Part shown: one piece after another, positions 43,541 through 52,172 of the stretch | Layout: the number at the start of each line of letters is the position of its first letter | Position numbering within the stretch: the stretch's first letter is position 1 | Origin: Trinickia violacea | GTDB lineage: Bacteria > Pseudomonadota > Gammaproteobacteria > Burkholderiales > Burkholderiaceae | Assembly (NCBI RefSeq): GCF_005280735.1 | Contig: NZ_CP040078.1 | Location: 1,922,001-1,986,000, forward strand | Direction of reading: 5' to 3' | DNA length: 64,000 nt | Made by a program: the position numbers and the translations under genes | The notes under the pieces: generated by a model | Told to the model about the DNA's origin: nothing | Database searches by the model: none | Seen by the model: the letters and a program-made list of their open reading frames with translations, nothing else

Positions 43541-43687
43541 TTAGAACGGGTAGCCTTTCGAGTCGACTTCGCGCATGCGGCGTTCGAGGTCGCCGAGATC
43601 GGACGACGACGCGAGGTAGTCGTCGCGGCGGCGGCGTTCCGCGCGTTCGAAGAAGTGGCCGAGATGATGAAGAAGGAATGCAAACAT
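43541..43687 (-). CDS. DUF3563 micro-protein
   Basis: 48 aa: MFAFLLHHLGHFFERAERRR then RDDYLASSSDLGDLERRMRE, the hallmark of DUF3563 peptides widespread in Burkholderia relatives. GGAG lies six bases before the ATG. An amphipathic N-terminal helix precedes a charged second half. Function unknown. Confidence 0.85.
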   Translation of the reverse strand: MFAFLLHHLGHFFERAERRRRDDYLASSSDLGDLERRMREVDSKGYPF

Positions 43688-43922
43688 GGTGTGCTCCATT
43701 AATTCGATTGAATGCGCGGCGTGCGCGATGGTGTGTTCTCGCAGCCGCGGCGGATCTAACAACGGGCACTAGCGCATGAGTGCAGAGGGCTTGCTGATGT
43801 TTCGGTGGCGCTCGGCTCGTCGATGAAGATGAATCGTACGGGCCGGAAATTAGCCAAGAATGAGGAGAATGAGGCCGAGTGATCTGAGGAATGCGGCTAA
43901 GAAGAAGGCATTCCGAAAGTGT

Positions 43923-45131
43923 TCACGCTTTCTGCCAAAAGCGCGTGACGGCCGGATGGATTTCGTTGCGCCACCGTGGGCCCGTGAACAGGCCATAATG
44001 ATCGCAGTCCGCAATCGTGAGCCCTAGCCGCTTGCTGTCGGCGATGCCGCTGCACAGCGCTTGCGCCGCATGCGTCTGCTGCGCGCCGGTGATGGTGTCG
44101 TGCGTGCCCTCCACGGTGCAGAGCGCGATCGACGATAGCGCCTGCGGACGCACCTCGCGCCCGTCGACCTTCCACGTGCCGCGCGCCAACTGCTGTTCGT
44201 GGAAGATCACCTGCAGCGTGTCGAGAAAGTAATGCTCGTCCATGTCGAGCACGGCCGCGTATTCGCCCATTTGCCGAAGACTGCGCGCGATGCCCTCCGC
44301 ATCGGCCGCGGCCTGGCTCGACCAGTAGTCCGCTTCGAGTTGCCACTTGTGGCGCGGGTACGCCGCGGCGATGGCGGCCTGCTGGTAATAGCCTGGATAT
44401 ACGCGGCGGCCGGCGCCCGCGTAGGGCGGCGGAACGGTATCGATGAGCGTGCGGCGGAACCACTCGACGCTGTGCGATTGCGCGAAGCGGGCGAGGCCGG
44501 TCGGGTTGAGGCGCGTATCGATGGGGCCGCCCATCAGCGTAAGGCTCGCGGCGGGCACGTCGCCAACGCTTGCGAGGAGCGCAAGGGCGGCGAGCGTGGG
44601 CGCCGTCGCCTGGCACACGGCGACGACATGAATGCGCTCGCTGCCGATCTTGCGCAGGAAGCGCTCGACGAGGAGTACGTTGTCGTCGAGGCCGAAAGCG
44701 CCGGCTGAAAGCGGCACGTCGCGGGCGTCGACCCAGTCGGTCAGATAGACGTCGCCGTCCTGAAGCAGCGCTTCGACGGTCTCGCGCAGCATGACCGCGT
44801 GGTGCCCCGCGAGCGGCGCGCAGATCAGGATGTCGAGCGGCTTACGGCGGCGCGTGCGGGGCACGCTGTCCACCTCGCGCGCAAAGTGCCGGAGCACGCA
44901 GAACGGCGTGCTGTCGGCGATGCGCTCGGCTACCGGTATCGCGCGCGAGCCGATCGTCACTGACTCGATGCCGAACGGAGGCACTTCGGCCGGTTGGGGT
45001 TGCAGCAGGGTGGAGAGCCAGTCCGAGCCGAGGAGCGCGGGCCAGCTGCCCCACGCGCCCGCGCCGAACGCGGCCCATGCGCCGGCCGTGCGGATCAAGT
45101 TGCGTTGCGCTTCCACCCATGCGTACCACAT
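43923..45131 (-). CDS. phaZ: Intracellular polyhydroxyalkanoate depolymerase
   Basis: 402 aa, PhaZa1-type enzyme that hydrolyses stored PHB granules in the cytosol. The catalytic Cys lies in VVAVCQATAPTLAAL (about Cys173), with the other triad parts near TVEGTHDTITGA and DCDHYGLFTGPRWRNEIHP. The family start MWYAWVEAQRNLIR is used, with GGAG five bases upstream; a 17-codon longer frame lacks a ribosome site. Confidence 0.92.
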   Translation of the reverse strand: MWYAWVEAQRNLIRTAGAWAAFGAGAWGSWPALLGSDWLSTLLQPQPAEVPPFGIESVTIGSRAIPVAERIADSTPFCVLRHFAREVDSVPRTRRRKPLDILICAPLAGHHAVMLRETVEALLQDGDVYLTDWVDARDVPLSAGAFGLDDNVLLVERFLRKIGSERIHVVAVCQATAPTLAALALLASVGDVPAASLTLMGGPIDTRLNPTGLARFAQSHSVEWFRRTLIDTVPPPYAGAGRRVYPGYYQQAAIAAAYPRHKWQLEADYWSSQAAADAEGIARSLRQMGEYAAVLDMDEHYFLDTLQVIFHEQQLARGTWKVDGREVRPQALSSIALCTVEGTHDTITGAQQTHAAQALCSGIADSKRLGLTIADCDHYGLFTGPRWRNEIHPAVTRFWQKA

Positions 45132-45298
45132 GGCGGCTCCGGTCCCATCGAAAGCTAAGAAGGCGTGCCCGCTCGATTTCATGAGCGGACGCGCAATGAC
45201 GTCGGGCTCTTATTTTCCGCAGCAAATAACACGTTCGCAATATTCGCTTTGCACGGCGTGCTTCGATCTGCCACCTGGGTGCGCGTGAATTGGCTGTG

Positions 45299-46138
45299 TC
45301 AGAACTCATAGTCGACAGACACGGAAACCTCAACTCCCGCCGCGCGTTGCGTAATCGGGCTATGTGCCGCGGACCCGACCAATTGTTGAAGCGCCGTGAC
45401 GGTGTTCACGATCCAGTGCTTGGCCGGCAGCCACGTCGCGCTGACGCCGAGCCCGTACGATTTCACGCCGGCCGAGGCCCGATATTGCGGATAGCGCGAG
45501 TGCGCCGCTTGCGTCGCGTTCACGCCGAACCAGCTGTTCATGTAGGTCGAGTCCGCAAACGTCACGGACGGCCCCGCGAACCAGAAGAACGTCTCCGAGC
45601 TGCCGGGCAGGGGCAAGTAGGCGCCGATGTCGCCGATCCAGCCATCGGCGCCGCCTAGGTTGCGGCGAATATCGGCGCGGATGTCGAGCGGGAATGTCTT
45701 CGAGATCACATAGTCGCCGAACAGCTTCAGCACGGGCGCCGGGTTGATGTTACCGAGGCCGTAGAGATGCTCGTAGTCGGTCTGCTCGCGGCGGCCCAGA
45801 TCGTAGGTGACGGCGAAGGCGAGACGCCAGTTCCGGCCGCTCAGGAAATTGACGCCCGCGCCGTCGCCGGTCGAAAGAAAGAAGAGGTTGCGGTAGCGGA
45901 TATCGATGCTCGGGCCGGCCAGCACACGGTAGCGCGAGGAGCCGTCATAGAACGGCTGGAACGCCATGCCGGCCCCGACGCGGACGCTCCACGCGGGCGT
46001 CTCCGGCTCGTACACCTGCTCGAGCGTGATGCCTGCCGAGTACTGCCACTCGGCGAGCGGCGACGGTGTCTGCGCAATCGCGGCAGTGGGCGACGTCACG
46101 CCGATGACGGCAAGGGCGGCCACGGGTCGCATGTTCAT
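45299..46138 (-). CDS. MipA/OmpV-family outer-membrane protein
   Basis: 279 aa beta-barrel protein with a signal peptide (MNMRPVAALAVIGVTSPTAA, cut near IAQ). It ends in Tyr-Glu-Phe, a typical outer-membrane C-terminus (VSVSVDYEF). Family pieces: YRVLAGPSIDIRYRNLFFLS and ADIRRNLGGADGWIGDIGAY. AGGAG precedes the start by seven bases. MipA/OmpV proteins act as scaffolding or porin-like proteins; the role here is unknown. Confidence 0.9.
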   Translation of the reverse strand: MNMRPVAALAVIGVTSPTAAIAQTPSPLAEWQYSAGITLEQVYEPETPAWSVRVGAGMAFQPFYDGSSRYRVLAGPSIDIRYRNLFFLSTGDGAGVNFLSGRNWRLAFAVTYDLGRREQTDYEHLYGLGNINPAPVLKLFGDYVISKTFPLDIRADIRRNLGGADGWIGDIGAYLPLPGSSETFFWFAGPSVTFADSTYMNSWFGVNATQAAHSRYPQYRASAGVKSYGLGVSATWLPAKHWIVNTVTALQQLVGSAAHSPITQRAAGVEVSVSVDYEF

Positions 46139-46477
46139 CGATGGGCTCCTCTTGGATCGCGATCGATTTCGGGATGCGGGGGGCAAGTCGGTGCAGCACA
46201 GCATAACGTAACGTTGCCGCAATGCGGCAAGCCGATTCGAGCGGCCGCTTGTCGCCGTACGGATAGGCGTCGCGTGATGCAATGGCCGTGCCCGCCTTGT
46301 TGCCGGGGCTTGCGGCCACGCAAACTGGCACCCGCTCCGCCCGTTTTCTAAACTGGATGTTGCACTGTCATGTGCCGACCCGAGGACCGGCATGCGCATC
46401 GCGCGAATCCCGACCCCTTTGCGGTCGATCGGCCCGGCCACTCACCGGCATGAATTCACCACCATGACGAGGGCTAG
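46139..46477. other. Gene-free stretch
   Basis: 339 bases between mipA-like and the small protein at 46478. Only a 29-codon frame (ending TGA across the next ATG) is seen and it does not look conserved. No promoter or hairpin stands out. Confidence 0.5.
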
Positions 46478-46789
46478 ATGAGCAATCTTTCGCAGGGCGA
46501 CAACTGGCGAGACATCGCCGCCACGCTGGGACACTATTTCGAGTCGCGTTCCATCCCCTTTCACATCGAAGAGCGCGCCAACGGCACGTTGCACATCGGC
46601 TTCGAATCGGCGGGCCATCCGGCGACGGTGACGGTCTCGTTCGACGAGAGCGCGTATCGCGACCTGGAGCGTTTCGACGACGAAGCCAAACGCCGGGCGC
46701 TTTCGCGCATCGAATCCGAATTCGCGCGGCTGATGAACCGGGGCGGGCCGTCCGCGCTAGCGGGCGAGTTTCGTATCCATCGCGTGTGA
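46478..46789 (+). CDS. Small hypothetical protein
   Basis: 103 aa, acidic/basic mixed, soluble, no Cys. It predicts beta strands followed by a long helix (YRDLERFDDEAKRRALSRIE). Codon use is like the neighbours and GAGGG precedes the ATG, so it is probably real. Family not recognised. Confidence 0.7.
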   Translation: MSNLSQGDNWRDIAATLGHYFESRSIPFHIEERANGTLHIGFESAGHPATVTVSFDESAYRDLERFDDEAKRRALSRIESEFARLMNRGGPSALAGEFRIHRV

Positions 46790-46883
46790 GCCGGCACAAA
46801 GCACGAAATCGCGGTGGCGCAAGGGGGGCGCCGCCGCGTCCGGAGCGCACGCGCAGCAAAGCACCTTACAAAATTGTTGCTAG

Positions 46884-46898
46884 TGAGAATGGTTCTCA
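46884..46898. promoter_or_regulatory. Fur-box-like dyad upstream of the PepSY gene
   Basis: TGAGAATGGTTCTCA, a perfect TGAGAA/TTCTCA dyad with further TCATTATGATT beyond it, in an AT-rich region 95 bases before the PepSY gene. It resembles GATAATGATAATCATTATC-type Fur sites. Confidence 0.65.
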
Positions 46899-46992
46899 TT
46901 ATGATTGCGGCTTGATGTCCAACCCGTGATCGTTCAAGCGAAGTGACAGGCGATAGCAGCCCGCTTGGCGTCAAGAACAAGAAGTTGCCGCC

Positions 46993-48204
46993 ATGAGACC
47001 GCTGCTCGTCAAACTGCACCGCTGGTTCGGAATCGGCATTGCACTGTTCCTGTTCATGTCCGGCCTGACGGGGGCCGTCATTGCGTGGGATCACGAGCTC
47101 GATGCCGCGTTGAATCCCGGCTTCTATCACGCGCGCAGCAACGGCCCCGAGCTGCCGCCGCTCGAATTGGCCCGTCGCGTCGAAGCGGCCGATCCGCGCT
47201 TGCGCGTCACGTACTTGCCGCTTGGCGTCGAACCGGGGCACGCGCTTCAGATGCGGGTGGAGGGCAGGATCGATCCCGCCACGAACGCGCCTTACGACCT
47301 CGGCTTCAACCAGCTCTCGATCGATCCGGCCACGGGCGCGATCCAGGGGCGCCGGGAGTGGGGCGCGCCATCGTTGTCGCGGCTCAATGTGTTGCCGTTT
47401 CTCTATCAGCTTCACTACACGCTGTACCTGCCCTGGATGGTGGGCGGCCTGTCGACTGGCGTGTGGCTGCTCGGCGTCGTCGCGATCGTGTGGCTGTTCG
47501 ACAGCCTGATCGCGCTGGTGCTCGCGTTTCCGAGCGCGAAGTCGTGGCGCAAGTCGCTCGTGTTTCGCGTCAAGCGCGGCGGCTATCCGCTCACGTTCGA
47601 CTTGCACCGCTCGGGCGGCGTATGGGTGTGGGGTCTGCTGCTCGTCATTGCGACCACGTCGGTTTCGATGAATCTGCCGGCCCAGGTGATGCGGCCGGTC
47701 GTGTCGCTGTTTTCGACGCTGACGCCGTCGCCGTTCTACGACGCCGGCAAGCTGCCGATACCCAAGCCCGGCAGTGCCGCGCTGCCGCGCGAACGCATCG
47801 TCGAGCTGGCGCGAGAAGCGGGGCGGGGGGCGCAGCTTGCCGCCGCGCCCGGGGCGATCTACTTTGCGTCGGCGCTCAATGTGTATGCTGTCGGCTACTT
47901 CGCGCCGGGCGGCGACGAAGGCGAAAGTCCTCTTGGCAATCCTTGGATCTATTGGAACGGGGCGACGGGCGAGCGCATCGCGTCGAACCTTCCCGGGCGC
48001 GGCAGCGCGGGCGATCTGTTCATGGAGGCGCAATTCCCGCTGCATTCGGGCCGCATCGGCGGCCTGGCGGGGCGGATTGCGGTCAGCTTCATGGGCGTGA
48101 CGGTCGCGCTCCTGAGCGTGACGGGGCTCGTGATCTGGCTGAAAAAACGGCGCGCGCGGCGCAAGATCGGCCGCGCGCTTCAGCTGCCGTCGCGATTCGT
48201 ATAG
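46993..48204 (+). CDS. PepSY-associated membrane protein (iron-regulated type)
   Basis: 403 aa with four membrane segments: LHRWFGIGIALFLFMSGLTG, WMVGGLSTGVWLLGVVAIVW, VWVWGLLLVIATTSVSMNL and VSFMGVTVALLSVTGLVIWL. This is the PepSY_TM layout of PiuB-like proteins, which accompany siderophore uptake and probably reduce ferric complexes. The histidines of LHRWFG, LHYTLY and DLHRSGG are candidate heme ligands. The Fur-like site upstream supports iron control. No siderophore receptor is adjacent. Confidence 0.88.
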   Translation: MRPLLVKLHRWFGIGIALFLFMSGLTGAVIAWDHELDAALNPGFYHARSNGPELPPLELARRVEAADPRLRVTYLPLGVEPGHALQMRVEGRIDPATNAPYDLGFNQLSIDPATGAIQGRREWGAPSLSRLNVLPFLYQLHYTLYLPWMVGGLSTGVWLLGVVAIVWLFDSLIALVLAFPSAKSWRKSLVFRVKRGGYPLTFDLHRSGGVWVWGLLLVIATTSVSMNLPAQVMRPVVSLFSTLTPSPFYDAGKLPIPKPGSAALPRERIVELAREAGRGAQLAAAPGAIYFASALNVYAVGYFAPGGDEGESPLGNPWIYWNGATGERIASNLPGRGSAGDLFMEAQFPLHSGRIGGLAGRIAVSFMGVTVALLSVTGLVIWLKKRRARRKIGRALQLPSRFV

Positions 48205-48650
48205 TGCGCAACGAGCGCAAGCGCGGCCGCAAACTTGAGCACGCAATCGACCAGCGACAGATAGAAGCCGGTTCGCAGCACGTTGTATTCGAGCGGCAAG
48301 TCGAGCCCGATCGCGATCACGCTGACTGCGCAGACGAACGTGAACAACACGCGCGCACCGCGCACGCCGCGCAGCGTGCACACGACGAGCACGACCAGCA
48401 GCGCCTTCGAAAACAGCAGCGCGAGCGTTTGCGCGACGCCGAAGCTGCCGTGCACTTCCCATGGAATCACGACGAACGACCAGACGCACACGCCGATGAC
48501 GAGCGCGCGCGTCATCGGGCCCAGCCGGCGCGCGCGTCGGCGCGCTCCCGCCGGGTGGCCGGGTGCGTCGAGAGGGCTGGCGTCTTGGGCGGGTAAATGC
48601 TGGCGCTCGGCGTGTCCGGCCGCGTGGTCGCCGAATTCGCGTCCGTTCAT
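48180..48650 (-). CDS. Small hypothetical membrane protein
   Basis: 156 aa: a polar, Ala/His/Arg-rich N-terminus of about 45 residues, then about four hydrophobic helices (LVIGVCVWSFVVIPWEVHG onward). The last 25 bases overlap the PepSY gene tail-to-tail. The start at 48650 follows GGAAAG; an ATG at 48515 is the alternative. Function unknown. Confidence 0.7.
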   Translation of the reverse strand: MNGREFGDHAAGHAERQHLPAQDASPLDAPGHPAGARRRARRLGPMTRALVIGVCVWSFVVIPWEVHGSFGVAQTLALLFSKALLVVLVVCTLRGVRGARVLFTFVCAVSVIAIGLDLPLEYNVLRTGFYLSLVDCVLKFAAALALVAHYTNRDGS

Positions 48651-49035
48651 ACGAGGGCTTTCCGTTGAGGAAGGCGCGTGCCATGCCGCGATTGCGTTGC
48701 TTGGTCCCCGTGCGTTCTACTCAAACTATACGGCCAACAAAACACCGCTTAATGACATTTTTGTTGAGCTAACGACTTATAGGGATTTCCGCAAAAGGCC
48801 CATTTGTCTGCGGAGTGCGGGGGCGTGTACGACGCTGCGTGAGGATGCCATATCAGGCGATGGCAGAAGGCGTCGTGCGGTTGGCAGGGTTTGGCGGGCA
48901 ACGGCGATTGCTCCGAGCGTGGCGTGAAACGACACTCGATCTCAACGGCGCGCGTCGCGAATTCCGGGCAAAAGCCGGTTCGCGGGCGCGCCGCCCCGAT
49001 CGACTCACACGACCCGACCCGACCTGGAGAACCCC
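48651..49035. other. Gene-free stretch with AT-rich patch
   Basis: Divergent control region between the small membrane protein and the HD-domain gene. Bases 48720-48790 are much more AT-rich than their surroundings (e.g. TTAATGACATTTTTGTTGAG) and may hold a promoter. No gene seen. Confidence 0.5.
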
Positions 49036-49731
49036 ATGACCACGACCATCGCCGGCATCAAGATCCCCGACAGCCAACTCGCGCGCGCCGCCACCGAATT
49101 GGTGCGCGACACCGAACCGGACCTGCTGTACAACCATTCGCGCCGCGTGTTCCTGTTCGGCGCGCTCGCGGGCGAGCGCAAGCACCTCGATTACGATCCC
49201 GAGCTGCTCTATATCGGCGCGATGTTCCATGACATGGGGCTCGTCGATGCCTACAGCAGCAAGACGAATCGCTTCGAAGTCGACGGCGCGAACGCGGCGC
49301 GCGACTTTCTCGTGCAATACGGCGTGAACGAATACGACATCGAGCAGGTGTGGACGTCGATCGCGTTGCACACGACGCCGGGGGTGCCGGAGCATATGAA
49401 GCCGGTGGTGGCGCTCGTCACGGCCGGTGTCGAGATGGACGTGCTGGGGCTCGCGTATCACGAGTTCACCGACGAGCAGCGCATTCAAGTCGTCGCGGCG
49501 CATCCTCGCGAACGGGACTTCAAGAACGACATCATCGACGCGTTCGCACACGGCACGATCAAAAAGCCCGAGTCCACCTTCGGCAACGTGAAGGCCGACG
49601 TGCTCGCGCTGCGCGATCCGGAATACAAGCGGCTGAACTTCTGCCAGATCATCCTGGGCTCGGCGTGGGACGACAGCCAGAGCCACGTTCATCACGCTGG
49701 TTGCGCGTGCAACGAATCGGCGGCGGCGTAG
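49036..49731 (+). CDS. HD-domain protein (cyanamide-hydratase-like)
   Basis: 231 aa. Metal-binding HD residues are in YNHSRRVFLFG, MFHDMGLVDAY and VDGANAARDFL. This group includes cyanamide hydratase and putative phosphohydrolases. GGAG lies six bases before the ATG. The tail has a His/Cys cluster (HVHHAGCACN). No neighbour explains its role. Confidence 0.85.
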   Translation: MTTTIAGIKIPDSQLARAATELVRDTEPDLLYNHSRRVFLFGALAGERKHLDYDPELLYIGAMFHDMGLVDAYSSKTNRFEVDGANAARDFLVQYGVNEYDIEQVWTSIALHTTPGVPEHMKPVVALVTAGVEMDVLGLAYHEFTDEQRIQVVAAHPRERDFKNDIIDAFAHGTIKKPESTFGNVKADVLALRDPEYKRLNFCQIILGSAWDDSQSHVHHAGCACNESAAA

Positions 49732-49765
49732 CGCAAGGGCGCGGCGCCGGGCTGTATCGATACGA

Positions 49766-50593
49766 TCAGCCCGGCGTCGCCGCGGTCACTTGCGCATAGA
49801 CGTCATGCGACAGCTGCAGCAGCGTCGCACGGTCCATGCCGCCCGAGATCGCATAGCCGAAGTTGCCGTCCACCCAATAGAACACGTTGACCGAGCCGTC
49901 CTGATACAGCTTGAACGCGGTGGTGTTCGAACTGACTTTCCGGTGCGAAATGCACAGCGTGATGCGCTCGTTCTTGCCGTCGCGGTACCAGAACTGCGCG
50001 ACGGAGCCATCGTTGCCGTTGAATACGCGTCCCCCCATCAGCTCGAGCCCGCTCTTCGTGAGGTTGGGCGGACGCACGTCCGTACCGAGCTTGTTCGCGA
50101 GCACCTGCACGAATTCCTGTTCCTGGTCCGCGCTCATCATGGTGGCGGGACGGTAGACGGACGGCATGTAGACCACGTGCGCGAACGCGGCCTGGCGCGC
50201 GAGCGGATCGGCGTTTTGATAGCTGACGGTGTGCGTGTTGCCGCCATCGGCCGACATTTGCGCGACCGTATCCCTGCCGACGTTCGTGCCGACGCCGATG
50301 CCCACGCCGATCACGAGCGCCGCCGCGAGGCCCGCGAATTGCGGCCAGTTCGCGGCTTTCAGCCAGCGGCGCGGCATGGGCGTCTGCAGACGCTTGGGCA
50401 CGGGCTCGCTGAGCACGCGGTCGTAGCGGTCATGGAACATGCTGTTGAGCGAGAAATAGTCGCTCACGCGCGCCGCGAGATCGGGATTCCGTTCGAGCGC
50501 TTCCTCGACCACGCGACGCCGCTCCTCGGACAGCGTCCCGTCCACGTAGGCGTGGATGTCTTCTTCTTCGATCGGAGTGTATTGGTCGCTCAT
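49766..50593 (-). CDS. Anti-sigma factor (membrane) paired with ECF sigma
   Basis: 275 aa: cytosolic anti-sigma domain (EEEDIHAYVDGTLSEERRR, without a zinc HxxxCxxC motif), one membrane helix (FAGLAAALVIGVGIGVGTNV) and a periplasmic domain of about 160 residues. The ATG overlaps the sigma gene stop as ATGA, so synthesis is coupled. It presumably holds the sigma factor until an envelope redox signal arrives. Confidence 0.88.
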   Translation of the reverse strand: MSDQYTPIEEEDIHAYVDGTLSEERRRVVEEALERNPDLAARVSDYFSLNSMFHDRYDRVLSEPVPKRLQTPMPRRWLKAANWPQFAGLAAALVIGVGIGVGTNVGRDTVAQMSADGGNTHTVSYQNADPLARQAAFAHVVYMPSVYRPATMMSADQEQEFVQVLANKLGTDVRPPNLTKSGLELMGGRVFNGNDGSVAQFWYRDGKNERITLCISHRKVSSNTTAFKLYQDGSVNVFYWVDGNFGYAISGGMDRATLLQLSHDVYAQVTAATPG

Positions 50594-51108
50594 CGCACCA
50601 CCTGTAGTTTTGCGCCGGGCTGCGTGCCCGCCATCAATGCTCTCAGCCGTTCCCGTCCGCGCGACAGCCGCGACATCACCGTGCCGATCGGAATGTCGAG
50701 CGCGAGCGCGACATCCCCATAGCTCATCTCTTCGAGCCCCACCAGCAGCACCACCTCGCGCTGCTCGGCGGGCAGCCGCTGCAGCGCGTAGTCGAGATCG
50801 CGGACTTCGAGCGTGCGCGTCGGGCTCGCCTGGACCGCGAATTCGCTCTCGGGCACTTCGTCGTCATCGACCGAGACGTGCGTGGCGCGCATCGATGCCT
50901 TGCGCGTCTGATTCACGAACACGTTGTGCATGATCGTAAAGAGCCACGCGCGCAGATCGGTGCCGGCCTGAAACCGCTCGGTCCGCCCCAAGGCGCGCTC
51001 GAGCGTGTCTTGGACGAGATCGTCGGCCAGGTCGCGATTGTTGATGAGCGCCCTCGCGTAGCGCCGCAATCGCGGCACGTGATCCATCAACTCGTTACGG
51101 ATGTCCAT
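50590..51108 (-). CDS. ECF-family RNA polymerase sigma factor
   Basis: 172 aa with region 2 (RRYARALINNRDLADDLVQD, LRAWLFTIMHNVFVNQTRK) and region 4 (LQRLPAEQREVVLLVGLEEM, IPIGTVMSRLSRGRERLR). It is followed by its anti-sigma gene. A promoter motif upstream (51171-51198) is shared with two other transcripts nearby, which suggests autoregulation. Confidence 0.93.
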   Translation of the reverse strand: MDIRNELMDHVPRLRRYARALINNRDLADDLVQDTLERALGRTERFQAGTDLRAWLFTIMHNVFVNQTRKASMRATHVSVDDDEVPESEFAVQASPTRTLEVRDLDYALQRLPAEQREVVLLVGLEEMSYGDVALALDIPIGTVMSRLSRGRERLRALMAGTQPGAKLQVVR

Positions 51109-51170
51109 TTGTCATATCGATCAGAGAGTGGCGGCGCGCGCCAGTGGCTGCGAACGACGGTCATACGGGA

Positions 51171-51198
51171 GCAAACACGCTTGAGCGCAGTTTATTCC
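51171..51198 (-). promoter_or_regulatory. ECF-type promoter of the sigma/anti-sigma operon
   Basis: Minus strand GGAATAAA (51198-51191), 12 bases, GTGTTTGC (51178-51171). Same two boxes and the same spacing as at 52040-52067 and 52109-52136. It lies 63 bases before the sigma ATG. Confidence 0.75.
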
Positions 51199-51247
51199 CG
51201 ATGACCTTCAGCCGGTAGCGGCGGGGTTCTCGTGCCGCCGGAGCACG

Positions 51248-52003
51248 TCAAGATCGGCGCAAGGTCAGCGTATCCGCGGCTCTCATCAGGCCGTGAGTGT
51301 CGGCGTTGCCGGCCAGCACGTAGCGCTGGTGGTGCTCGGTCCAGGTGAGCAGACGCAGCGCGCCGGCTCGGTGCGCCGACCATTGCGAGTGGCTCGAAGC
51401 CGCCAGCGTGGAAGCCGTCAGCAGCACCACCGGCTTGCCGTCGGCGTTGACGTAGACGAATTCCGCCGCCCGCGAGAAGGGGCCGAGCTGCACGAGCTTT
51501 TTCGCCACGAAACGCAGACCGACGGAACCGAGATCTGGCGCCGGTTCGCCGCCAGCCAAGGCCGGCGCGGGATCAGCCGCGCTCGCCGTGGGGTCGGAAG
51601 CCCGCGCGAGCGCCATGACAGCGGCGTTGTCGAGCGCCTGCGGGGAGACTTGGATGGCGGCGATCCATCCGCTCGTGGCGAGAACGGCGACAGCGAGCGT
51701 CATCAACATGCGCACCGCGGCGAGATTGCCGAGTTGCGCCCAGCGCCGGTGCAGGGCGGCACGCCACGGTTCGCGCGGCGGCGAAGTTTTGCCCGGCGGC
51801 GAGCTCTCGCCGGCATGGTGGAACGCATGCTTGATCTGCGCGTTGAGCCGGGCGTAGAAAGCGACACGGCGGGCTTCGCCGGGCCGGCTTTCCAGATAGT
51901 CGTGCAGATGCGCGGCGCGATCCGGTGCAAGCACACCGTCGGCATAGGCGAGGATGTCGTGCTCGGAAAGCGAGGTGGATTCGGGTCGATGGGTCGGTGC
52001 CAT
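51248..52003 (-). CDS. Second anti-sigma-like membrane protein without its own sigma gene
   Basis: 251 aa from the ATG at 52003: cytosolic helix bundle resembling anti-sigma factors (LSEHDILAYADGVLAPDRAA), a membrane segment (MLMTLAVAVLATSGWIAAIQ) and a periplasmic domain similar in layout to that of the neighbouring anti-sigma. It has the shared ECF promoter motif. It may be a second anti-sigma or a co-sensor for the same sigma factor. Confidence 0.75.
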   Translation of the reverse strand: MAPTHRPESTSLSEHDILAYADGVLAPDRAAHLHDYLESRPGEARRVAFYARLNAQIKHAFHHAGESSPPGKTSPPREPWRAALHRRWAQLGNLAAVRMLMTLAVAVLATSGWIAAIQVSPQALDNAAVMALARASDPTASAADPAPALAGGEPAPDLGSVGLRFVAKKLVQLGPFSRAAEFVYVNADGKPVVLLTASTLAASSHSQWSAHRAGALRLLTWTEHHQRYVLAGNADTHGLMRAADTLTLRRS

Positions 52004-52039
52004 GGTGTCAGCGTCAGGCAAGTAGCGTCTCTTGACGAG

Positions 52040-52067
52040 GCAAACACGGCCATTTCGCGTTTATTCC
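52040..52067 (-). promoter_or_regulatory. ECF-type promoter of the second anti-sigma-like gene
   Basis: Minus strand GGAATAAA (52067-52060), 12 bases, GTGTTTGC (52047-52040), 37 bases before the ATG at 52003. Confidence 0.75.
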
Positions 52068-52108
52068 ATCGCAACGACAGATTTTGACGCTTCGATGATT
52101 TGGTAGCA

Positions 52109-52136
52109 GGAATAAATCCGCTCGCGCTGTGTTAGC
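52109..52136 (+). promoter_or_regulatory. ECF-type promoter of the catalase/cytochrome b561 operon
   Basis: Plus strand GGAATAAA (52109-52116), 12 bases, GTGTTAGC (52129-52136), 36 bases before the catalase start. It is back-to-back with the promoter at 52040-52067, the two -35 boxes only 41 bases apart. Confidence 0.75.
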
Positions 52137-52172
52137 CCGCATGAAGCGTCGATTTCGAGCCAAGGAGCCCCT

